Positions 12,501 through 24,500 of a stretch of 64,000 nucleotides of DNA are shown here, piece by piece. Source of the DNA: Siphlonurus alternatus (lineage: Eukaryota > Arthropoda > Insecta > Ephemeroptera > Siphlonuridae); the NCBI GenBank assembly GCA_949825025.1, contig OX463778.1, forward strand, positions 20,800,196 to 20,864,195, read 5' to 3'. A model generated the notes under the pieces. That model searched no databases and was not told the origin of the DNA. It worked only from the letters and a program-made list of their open reading frames with translations. The first letter of the stretch is position 1; the number at the start of each line of letters is the position of its first letter. The position numbers and the translations under genes were made by a program.

Positions 12501-15500
12501 AATCTAGACAGTATATACCGGCCTACATATTTTTCGTTGTAAATACATTAGTCAAAGGGAAAAATAATTCATTGATGTTTTATATCATTGATTTCTAATT
12601 CACGTACAAGCAATATAATATACGAGAACCTTGGTTAGTAGAAACTCATAATACATTATACATGCAAATAATATCGTCATACCACGCGAAAATAAAAAAT
12701 GACAATCAAATAGAAATTTAAATGCATGGGTGTTGTTATATAGTATTGTTCACATAAAAAGCTATTAAATATAATTATACTTATACCTTGATAATGCCAT
12801 TATAAGGGAAGGAATAGAATATATTTAAATCGATATGGCAACAACGCAGAATTAGAGAAAGTCTTTAAAGTGCAATCATGTAGAGTACTACTATATAGAG
12901 AGACAACTACAACTATTAATACTATATACCTAACCAGTTTATATGAGGGACAAATTTTACAGTAACAATAACATAAAAATTTTAAACAGTTATAAAATAT
13001 TAAAGAAATGACAATATATTTAAAATATACATATAGTGGTTTTTGGACATGCAGAAATAACTTTCGATTGTTGTAGAGAAAGTGTTTTTTTTTTTTTTAT
13101 AATATATATCGGTAGTGTGGCACAGTGCAATAACGGCTTGGCAGTAGCGAATGTGTCGGCAGCCCGCGAGGATGGTGCGTGGTGTATCGGACGACGCAGC
13201 GCTACGGGAAGCAAGGAGGTGGAGGCTGCTAACAAGAGCGCCAGGTGACCTCGAGAATTATTCAAGACGTGTGTACACCTGTGCAGTGTCTGTCCGACAC
13301 CCAGGCCGCGCGCACTCCGCGTGCACAACTCCTCATATCTCAAAGGTGAGTACTGCAGATATATTTGTACTTGGTAGTACTTCTATCGGGGACTTGTTTT
13401 GCTATGGCAAATTTCAACAGGACCGTTTTATCACAGTCTATATATTCGTGATTTGTGTAGGGTACAATGTAATATGTACATTTTCTGCTTCATACATGTG
13501 GACATATGGTTGATTTATGATAAACGTGTACATGCAGTATTCAGTATAGGTTTTCAAACAAATTTAAAATAATAAGTCTAAGTACTATATATAATAATTT
13601 TTAAGATTGCAGATAACACCTTTTGCCCACGCATTATACTAAATGCAAAGAAGGTTATTGTTAGTGGATATAAATATTTGAGAAATTATTTAAAATTCAA
13701 TTAGTTTCAATTAATTAAATTACTTGTAGCCGCAAGCTACAGCCACTCGTTATAAATTTTACTAATGACTTTAATGAGAGTTCAATTGCAGTTGAGAAAT
13801 TAGTGCTAGAGGTATTTTCGTAATTATAACCAGTTAACAATAAAAATATATACGAGAATAACAATACATTATACTAGCTTGCTATACATATTTAGATAAT
13901 TTTATAATGACAAATAAATAATAAATTTACAGTATATTCATGCAAAGGGAAATCAAGAAAAAGTGTATGGGAAAATATTTTTACATGATCTTTTTTAACA
14001 TTAAAAATTTGAATAACAATACATCATGTATATAATAAAATTATTTGCATATGCACGTTTTTCAGTCTTACAAAGCACCAGTATGCATAAAACAGAGGAT
14101 TAATATATAGAATTTTCTTCACGTAATATCAGACAGAATAAATTTAACGATCATATCATGGACCTTGCCCTCAATGTGTGTGCAAGTGGATAGGTCAGGG
14201 ATCTCTCGAGACAAAATAAAAAATAAACTAAAAGAAAATAACATATTAAATTTAAATCAATACTGTAAAACTGTACTATATTTAAAATATTGACTCGTAG
14301 TTGCATAGAAAGTACTGAGAGAAATCTAAATTAACAAAAACTAAAAATTCTTTAACTTTTAAAATAAAATAAATACCTGTTTCCAATATAAAACGTAAAA
14401 AAAAATCTTGTGGACTCAATTAAATATAAAACAAAAGTTTCCTGTTTTATTACAACAATAATGTTAAATAATACTGCTGAAATGAAAATGTGCAATAGCT
14501 GTTTGTAATAATAAGAATTAAATTTTCCGCTCGCACGCTTTCTTTGGCTACGCTTGAGCATCCTTCCGCAATGATCGTATCGTCGGTGGTGTGTTGTGTA
14601 ATAATGATTCAGTCAGCTGAAGACGGAGAGATGAACGCAGGTCACATGGGTCAGTATGAGTTAAAATACCTGTAGAATATGTTGACGAAAAAAACAACAA
14701 ATGCGGTCTGTGGGCCATTGGAATGAATACAGTATAAGGCGCAAAATGTATAACATAAACTGTGCTGTTTGTTGTTTACAAAGTAAAAGAAAAAGTAAAA
14801 CTGATTACAATATGTCATTTTTACTTTGCTAAATTTTGTCTTATCTTTCAAACTAAGAAGAGCTATTGAGACAGAAACCTAGAAAAAAAAAACTTTCAAA
14901 TTAGATTACCTGCTGCAGTATATACCCAAAAAAACCTCATGGGTGGAGGTGAAGCAACAAAAAGTGGTCCCGCCTATTTTTCTGAGCAAGGCCAACATCC
15001 CTGCAGCTCATGATGATACTAATTGAAGCCTCGAGCTAAAATCCTTGCACGGTGAACATTGAAATAAATATCGAAGCACCAGACAGGGAGATCTTCGATT
15101 AACTATAGTCTCGATCATAATACAGAAACAAGTACGTAATATAAACAAAAGTACAATCGTCGCCTTGGAAAATTTCCAACTTGCAGCCTTGTTAATTATG
15201 CACCATTCCCTGTGTTATCCTTACAGGACATGGTGATTAACAAGGCCGCAAAGAGAAATGTGAGAAATATTCCAAGGCGACGACTGCAATGTACATCCAT
15301 CTATCAAAAGAGCTGCGCAGAACTATATAAAAAATATACCCTAGCTTAATGTAAGCATGGATGGTGTTCAGCTACCCAGCATATTTTATTGAACTCAAAG
15401 AGAATAACTATATTATTATTCATTTAGCGGTTGACATCTTCGCATCAGAGATCTCTCTGGATGAATGTATTCGAAGTACAGTTGAGCAATGGAGGTCTCT

Positions 15501-18500
15501 GTTCACGAAAACTGGACAAGTTGAAGGCCGGTTGAGCTGCTGGACCAGCCGAGGACCCGCGGCCTTGCCTACAGTTGAAGGTCGACCACAGCGGTCACCA
15601 CGAAACGATTGCTTGTAACAGTCATGGCCGGTCAACTTCAGTGCTTAAATTTATTCAAGAAATTTATTCCAAAATTTACATATATGAAAGATACAAGAAA
15701 GCTACTCGGCAATTAATAAAAACTTAAAAAAAATGAACCAATGTAATTTATCCATGAAAATATAGTTTTATTATTTAACCACATAACATTTAATTTTGAT
15801 ATTATAGAGTGCAACTGAATATATTGCTTATTTCCAAGCTTAAATTAATGGACAACTTGCATGACGATTTTTCCAGGATTTGTTTTTGCTATAAATATTA
15901 ATACAACAACCTCTAAAAATCGAGGTAAAACAGTTTCTGACGTCATTTTCATGTATATTTAATTAAAGATTAAATATTCAGATTTAACATGCATGTGATA
16001 TACGCAAGAAAACACTTAACATGACTATGACGTCACAGTGCATTTCACCTTGATTTCAAGTTGTAAATGACTCAACTATGACGTCACTGTGTATTTCACA
16101 TTTCGACTTTAAGTTGCAAATTACGTAATAGGCATTAAATAATCAGAAAAACGATGACGATAAAACGAGGCCCTATCTTTATTTTTACTAATAAAAAATC
16201 ATGCAGGTCGTAAGAAGCGAATGATATTACTTGAAAATTTATTTCCCGCATTGGAGACGAAGACAGTTGAGCATACGGCAATTATATTACACAGGTAGAT
16301 GCGGTATATCATTCCCAAAGTAATCAAAATTTAGAGATGGTTTATATAGCATTCGTTGCAATGGATAAGCTTTAGAATAATTACTTTTATTTTAGTGTTG
16401 TTAGATAACTTGGTTACTTCGCTCTATAAAATATCACGCACGTATTATTAATTTATAACCATACAAAAATACGAGCAATGAGAATTACAACACAGTCAGT
16501 CATGCAATTAAAACTCACTTGTTATTATAAATATAAAATATGTAACAAGTAATAAAAAACAAAAGTAATAACAAAATGTACAACAAAATTTAGACAAAAA
16601 AATTATCTATATAATTACAAGCACGCACATATTTTTAAACAACTCAATTATCTTTTATATGACTCACTGATTACTATACATATAAACCATATCGTTTAAA
16701 ACATAAAGATTAATATATATATATAATAAAACATGACTCAATTAGGCCGACTGCATTCTCAGAAACATTATTATGTGTAGGAACTTGATTGTGTGGGGTG
16801 AGAAAGTTGAGTGAAACATAAATTAAAACTCCGCTTGTTTTTTTCTCGCGTCTTGAGTAATAGTCGCAAGATATGGAGAGGTGTTTTTATCTTATTTCAT
16901 AACCCGCGCGCGGTAATCTCATGTTATATAGTGATAATTTTCCCTCCCCACGATGATTTAATCATTAGACGTGAAGTAACTACTACATTAATGATATCCC
17001 TTCACTTATTTAAGTTCATCATTGTAACCTTCGGGTGAATTTCTTTCTGTGTTAATATCTCACGCTTGTATAATATTTTTGACGTACTTTCATTTGTCAA
17101 TTTTGTAACATTTTCTGTATTCAATGATTGTGCTGAATGGGGTAAATATAAATGTCACTGCATTAAATAGGCGAATAAAAAAAGTGATAGAAAAATTAGC
17201 AAAGACCATGAAAGATTTCTAATTTATATTGTATTTCTTTTACCTAAAACGAGAACCATGCAGTGTTTATGCAAAATTACGTAACTTCTCTTTTCTTTTC
17301 GCCAGTAGATTGTAATACTGTATACTTGTTTCCAGACCCGTGATGGTAGCCTCGGCGTGCCTTTTCGTGGTGCTCTTTGCCCTTCTCAGCGTGACACGGA
17401 GCGCCGTGGTGGCGCCTCCGTGGGCCCAGGAAGGCGCCGAACCGTGCGGGGACTGGCAGGAGGTACGGTGGCGCGGTAACGGTCGCTGTTACCGAATATT
17501 CCAGCAGGGACCGTGCCCACCCTCCATGGAGCTGGGATTCCGCGAAGACCGTCGCGAAGCCGAGTGCCGGTGTCCACCACGTACGGCCCAATGGGCCCGT
17601 GACGCCAAGTGCCACACACTGTACCGTCGTGGGCCGTGCCAAGTGGGACGTTATTTCGCCCCAGTGGTAAATACGAGGTGGGGAACGTGCTTAGATCCCG
17701 AAACAAATTGTCCTAGTGGTGAATTATACTGGCCCAAAGAAAGTGGTAAATGTTATAAAAGACTTACTAGAGGACCTTGTCCAATCGGTGAATTATTAAT
17801 AGGAGAAGAAATTGATAGTCCAATTGGAATATGTAACTGTGATAATGGATCTGAATTAGGAAATTATAGATGGATAACTAATAACGATGCGTGTTATGAA
17901 CCATATTCTAGAGGACCTTGTGGTAAGGGAGAATTAGTGCTACCAAATCCCTTACGCTGCGGTTGTTCAAACGATCTGCCTCACTTCCACAACGAGAGCA
18001 ACGGTTGTCACCAGTTAGGATCACTAGGACCATGTCCAGCTGGTCACCAATTTGTCCAAGCCTCAGAAGACGGTCCTGCAATGTGTAAATGTCGAGAGGA
18101 CTACGCTCTTTGGCCAGAAAGCGGTGCCTGCTACCGAGCCTACACACGAGGGCCATGTCCCGCTGGCTCGATGCTGCTACCCGCGTCTCCACCAGTGACC
18201 AACGAAACTCAGTGTGCGCCTGTGCCATGCCCGAGAGGCCACTTGTTTCTACCTGATGGGGACGGGTGTTTCAGGGCAGGTACCCGAGGACCGTGTTCTC
18301 TAGGAAAGTTGGTGGTGTTTGAGGACATCGTGGGATTGTCCTACCGTGGTAGGTGTGGTTGTAGTGCCAAAGACTTCCCTAATCTTGTGTGGGATAGTGG
18401 TAACGAGTGCTACGAGATTGGTTCACAAGGCCCGTGTCCCCGAGGTCACGTTTTCGGGCCCGGTGGAATGTGTCATGCGCTTTATACGAGGGCGTACTGC

Positions 18501-21500
18501 GACTCCCCGGGACAGTGGCTCGTACCTGAGGGAGAGAGTAGTGCTCGCTGCGAGTGCAGACCTGGGTTCACTGCAGGGGACGGAGAAGATCCCTGTCAAC
18601 CACCTTTGGTGGCTCTCGCCAGGTTCTTATCTAACGGATCATAGCACTGAGTAAGGACTATGTGTAAATTATGTCAAATATGTGTAAAAAAAAATCTCTT
18701 ATTGCAAAAAAGAAAGAGCAGAAAATGTATAATAATAATCAAAATTTTGTTTTTGACGTTCCTCTTTGACAGAAATCCTATAATTTTTCAAAATTTTCAA
18801 ACATCACCATTTTACTGATATTACGTTTTTTGTTTTCTTTTTTTCCTCCAACCACGAAAAATATGGATGATCAAGAGTACCGTATTACATTTTTCTACTA
18901 TATTCTTTATGCAGATTTTCTTTTTCTTTTCTTTTCTTCTTCTTTTTTTTTTTGCAAGAAATGCCATTAAAAATTATTTACTTTCTCATAACATCAATGT
19001 ATTAGCGGGAGTGATGAGAGCTACGGTAAAATTCCTTAATCTTATGAAAACTTGGCTGAGTGCAAAGGAACACCGCAAGCATATGCAGGATGCGATATGT
19101 TTAGATCTGTATTTCGACCTGCAATTTCTGCTGTATTACATTGATGTAATGAAAGTCTATTTTGTGCCAAGCTACTTTAAATACCCACAGTAAATAATAA
19201 TTATATAATTTAATATAAGAGTACAAAACGGCCTTCAATGTATTAGTGCAAATACAAAAATAATGTGTTTTACACTACACACCTTTTAAAATTAATTTTA
19301 AAGACATAATTTTAAACAAAATAAATAAATTATTATTAATTTTTTTTACAAGTTATATAAAAAATGTACTTGTTTTAAATGTAATGATATATTGAACGTT
19401 TATTTTGTACAGTATAAATACTACAAATTAAATATGCAAATATGTTCCTAGAAAATATTGTGTGTAAAAATGTGTTTTATTATATTTTATTGAATTCTTT
19501 TCCCAAAATAAAGTGAAAATGTAGAAAAACTTATTGTAAAAAATAAAGCGAGTTAATGGCAGGTTAAATTTTTAATTTTTAATATGTTTTATTTCAAAAG
19601 AGCAATTTGTGATCACTTGATACACCCAGAGGATTGCCCCTGTGGGCATCGTAAGCCCCACTTTTGCTCGTCTTGCTTCTTTAATGCTTTAATGTCAATT
19701 ACTAAAACTCTTAGAAGGCGGAGCTAGTTTTTTTATTATTTTTTTTTTCTTATAATTTTGCTATTACTGTATTTATAAAAAAATATTCACAAATATAAAA
19801 GCTGAAGCAATTTCTCTCCTTTAATAAAAATGTATTTTTTTCTTCATAAATTAAAACTCGTTAATCATAAATATGTTTCAAGCATTGTGTTGACAAAATA
19901 GCACTAGAATAAATCTGAATAAAAAGTTGAAGAGAATAATGCTAGGATCCATTTGTTCCATGCGTAGCTATTTTTTGCAATTTTAGATTTTTTAATGATA
20001 AAACACGGTGGTTTTTTTATCTTGAACTTTTTTTTTAACTATATATAGCCTTTATTAAGCTTGTAAAAATAGGAGTTACTGAAATATAATGTCATTTTAA
20101 ATTCTAGCATTTTGTAAATTTTCATGCATATACTGTAAAATCACATAATCGTAGGAGTCAAGCAGTCATTTAGTCATTTTCATTGAACAGTTAAAGACAT
20201 ATTTTAAATAAGTTTTGGCAAACCACAAACTAAATTTGTATATTACCAACAATAATTAGATCAATGACTAAACGCTAATTAATACAGTAATAATAAATCA
20301 ATTGAGCCTCTGCTAGGCCATCTGTTCCTGGATTAGCCACATATTCTCAGAACATCACACCACAAAAAAACACGTTGAAATTTTTCCCCAGCCAGCAAGA
20401 TCCCCATTGGTACTCACTCTAGCTGCTTCTTGAGCTCGGCCACGGTGCGCTCGGCGTTGCTGATCCAACTCTCCTTGGCTCGCAGCTCGCTCTGTAGCGT
20501 TGCAATCCGCTCAGACTTCTCGTCAACCTGGAGCTGCAACATCATCAGGAAGACTTTTTAACATTATACCGTACTAGAATATGGGGTATCAATAGCACAG
20601 CAAACAGTGGCAACTCTTGAGGCTTAAAGCTACCATGACTTAACTTTATAATAATTTGGATTTGGCACCGATTTTAGACCATAAATTTTTAAATACAAAG
20701 TAAGCACTCCATTTAATACTTCAACTAGAATTTTGAATTTTAGTACCAATCAATTCAAAGCTAAAACAAATCCTTCTTTGTCTAGAATAGTAAGCTATCT
20801 GCCTACACCGATCATGAGGAATACTTAGCTTTCTGCTCTGCAATAGCAAAGGTGAATGCAATTACAAATTGTAAATCAGTAAAGCAGAGAGCTCAGTTCT
20901 ACATACAACCTGATATACAGTATAGCAGACAGCTCATTGTTGCCATGATCATAATTATTCCAAACGAGGGACAATATAATCTTTATGTTTGCCAGACTGA
21001 CCAGTAGAGCGTCTCTCTCCTGATCCGCCTGGCCAGCATTCGCCCGCAGCTTTGCCCTCTCCTCCCTCAGGGCCAACAGCTCAGCTTGCAAGGCGGACAG
21101 CTCGCTGAGTCGCGCCTGCGCAGTTGCGAGGTCACGGCGAATGTGGGCCATCTCAGCCTGTAGACCTGCAAGAGACGCCTCCGTCTGCTCGTGAAGGCTC
21201 CTGAAACAGAAACATTGAAAATTTCATCCAATTTTACTGTAACAAAAAGTAGCGGTGTGGCAGTTCTGCAAACATTTACAGTAAAAATTTCTAGGCACAA
21301 ATCTGAAGTTTTGCAAAACAAGTTGTCTACATTTGAAGCACCCAATTTATGAGTTTCATTTAAACAATTTGAAGGAAATGGAAATAAACAGTGAGCAAGA
21401 ACAATATCTGAATTAATGTAAAATATTGAATGAATATTCATTTTGCTTGAGTTTAACAGCTCATTAGAATTCTATTATAATTAAAAAGACCAAAATAAGA

Positions 21501-24500
21501 CCAAAATAGCTTATTATGAGATGGTGTTTTGAAAAATATGGTAATGCAAGTATTAGGCAAATAGAAATGAATACTATGTACTGTATTAATGTATTCTATA
21601 AAACATATTCTTATACTTTTTCCCTGAATTTGTTTGTATGTACTACATTATAAATTGTATGGCTGCTAGAACTAGATTGACATTTTTTTTTTTCTCCAAC
21701 GTTTACTTTTAAATATAGAATATACACATAGTAGTTGCTTCTTGATTAAATGGGAATGCATTTTAAAAATTCTGACAAGTAATTATAACATAATTTTAAC
21801 ATTTACATTTAATACTTGCATTGACTCAACTGCAAGAATGGTACACTAAAGTTAGTTTACCAAGTTCGCAAGTCACTTGTTGTCTCCCACACCTTTCATA
21901 GGGAGGACACAAGGAAAATGGGAGGCATGCCAGGAAGTTGGTTTCCCTCACTTGAGCTGCAGGTACTGGGTGCGCTGCCTGGTGAGCTCCGCCTCCGAGG
22001 TGCGCAGCTGCTGCTCGAGGCTGGCGTGAGAGGCGCGCTGGGAGTTCTGCTCCGCCAGCAGCCCCTGTCTCTCGGTCTCCAGGTGGATCACCCGCGCATC
22101 TGCACTTTGGGGTCGTGAGGCCTCTGAGCTTGCCGCCAGAGCCACCTGGAGACAGAGTGGGAAATAATTACTCAATCTTATTTCTCAGCAAAGCATTTGC
22201 ATACTCTTTCAGAATAGCAGGAGAAATAATTCTGAGAAAAAGAGGGTAAAAAATGTAATTTGCTGTCATTTTCAACATAATAATATTACTGTGTAATACA
22301 GTATACAGTACAGTATTAATTATTTTAAAATATTTTAATACTGTATTGTCATTTATTTTTAAAAATATTTTTTAAAATTGCAATAAATCTTCTTTCCATC
22401 ACCAGCTGGTCTAAATATGACTCACCCTGAGCTGTTCACGCAACGAGTTCCTCTCCTCCTGAAGCCGTCGCAGTTCCGACCTTGCGCTGTCTCTCTCCGT
22501 CTCCAGCTGAGCAGTTGCAGCCTTAACGTGAGACACTTGTTAAAGAAAATAACAGACTGTGATGTGGAGATATGCCAGCTTACTTTCAGTACATTGTTAT
22601 TCTTACTATAGAGCCCAGTAATTAATTATGGTCATTTTAATTACATAAAATAAAATGTTAAGTCATATTTTTAAATAATTGATTTCAATAAAAAAATTAA
22701 GAAAAATAAAAATAGATTAAATTTTTATTTATACCAATATGGATTTTTTATCCATGTTTCTCCGCATAGAAATATTATTTTAAAAAGAGTATACTGTACC
22801 AATAACATTGATTTATTTAGTGACTTTACTAAGGACTAGTCTCCAGGAAGCTACTTGTCAAAGTCCAAAACTTGCTCACTACAACATTGACGTACCCTAG
22901 TACTGCTTGTGGCTGCGCTGACGTCTGCTGCTCTGGCGGTGGTGAGCTGGTGGTTGAGGCTGTTCACCTCGCGAGCCAGGTTCACGTTGGCCTGTTGGCT
23001 GGCCGCCAGCTCCTTGCTGAGCTCCCCCAGCTGGGTACGCAGCTCGCCATTATCCTGTAAACACGTCGGTCAGACCTGCCAAGCAACGTAGCACACTACA
23101 CTTACCACTGGTGGACGAACAGCAGCCGACAAGCGGGAAATTTCCTCCCTCAGGCGCTGACACTCACTGGAGAATTGGTCTCGCTCACTTTGCAGACGCT
23201 GTATTTCCAATGTTTGTTGCTGTAAAGGAAAACAATACTTGAGGAGACTTGAAGAATTAGTTGCTCCATAGTCCATATTCTTGTGAAAATATAGCCTAGG
23301 TTAAAATAACAAGTAGCTTTAAGTGCCTTAATATTAATACAGTAAACTTCCTTTTTTTTTAATGAAATTTTGCTAAAATATGCTGCCTTGTAAAAATGGA
23401 CAGCAAAAATACCTGTAATACAGTATATAAATGACATTTATGGATACTGATATTTTAAATACAGTAATTACTGTAATTAAATTATTCTTCAGCTTCAAAT
23501 GACAGTGGATTCAAGACACACATGGGACTGGGTGTTCCATATCGTACGACCCTTGAGCACTGACCATGGTTTGCTGCTGCTGTGAGGCTCCACCCCCCTG
23601 ACTGGCCAGCCACGACTCCTCCAGCTGCTTGGGCACCGTCTGCCGCTCATCCTCGCTGCTACCCGACCGCTGGTCCGCTGCTGAGGACTTGCGGGGAGGC
23701 CTGCTGCGTGCCGAGCTGGAGCGCTGACTGTGGGGGGCCCCGTTTCGAGCACTGCTGCCACGACCTTTGGCTACCCTCTGCAGTTCCAGCATCAACTCCC
23801 GCTCTGCAAGCAGTATCACATTAGTACCGATAGAATTTGATTTCTAATTTCATACTGATTGAAATGTGTCTTGTTAGCTGTGTACTGAATATTTAACCAA
23901 TTCTCACATTTGGCATGAGTGTTAAGGTAGAGATAACGCCGAACAGCTGTTCGACGTACTTCCCTTTGATTAACATGTAAACCTTAGCAAATTCACAAAA
24001 ATTCTGAAAAATTTTTGAGAGACAAATATTAGTGCTTAAAAGCCGTAGAAACAATTTCAAAACAATTTAACGAGCCATTTTTTTTTAATTAATTTTTTTA
24101 ATTTTCAGCATAGGGTTTTCCCATGGAGAGACAAACTAAGAATTTAATTTAAAAAAATCGGCTCGTTAAATTGTTTCGAAACTTTTTTTATGGCTTTTAG
24201 GCACTAAATTTCAGAATTGTTGTGAATTTGCAAATTTTTACATGATAATCAAAGGGAAGTACGTTAAACAGCTGTTCGGTGTTATCTCTACCTTAAAGAA
24301 CAATCCTAATAAATAAATGAAAAACAGTGAAATTTTAAAAGTTAAAGTATCCTTAGAACTTACCTCTGCTTTTCATGGTCTTCAATTCTGCTTGGGCTGC
24401 ATCAAGTCTTTTCTGCAAATGTCTTTTTTCTTTATTGCAATTTTCCAAGCCAGAGCAACCTTGCTCTTTGAATCTCTTATTTTCATCTTCCAGTTCTTGA

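Larger units (their letters stand above)
8699..20417 (-). other. Large CEP135 intron containing a nested gene
   Basis: This AT-rich intron lies between exons 14 and 15; it extends to 7430 if exon 15 is skipped. It contains the DUF4789 gene on the opposite strand, its possible 5' UTR exon near 13.1-13.35 kb, three GC-rich blocks, two small palindromic MITEs, a 26-base A run at about 11909-11934 and a cluster of CRE octamers. The remaining stretches, for example 10400-11900, 12200-13090, 13400-15150 and 18700-20400, show nothing I can name. Confidence 0.8.

Noticed and set aside
13020..13343. Protein genes on either strand near 13.1 kb
   Set aside because: Both frames run through homopolymers and have no recognisable domain; a non-coding leader exon fits better.
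17340..17342. GTG start for the nested gene
   Set aside because: The next codon is an ATG with a good signal peptide; eukaryotic initiation at GTG is not expected.
18867..19193. 108-codon ORF after the nested gene
   Set aside because: Its first third is a poly-Phe/Leu stretch from a T-rich tract and it lies where the 3' UTR should be.
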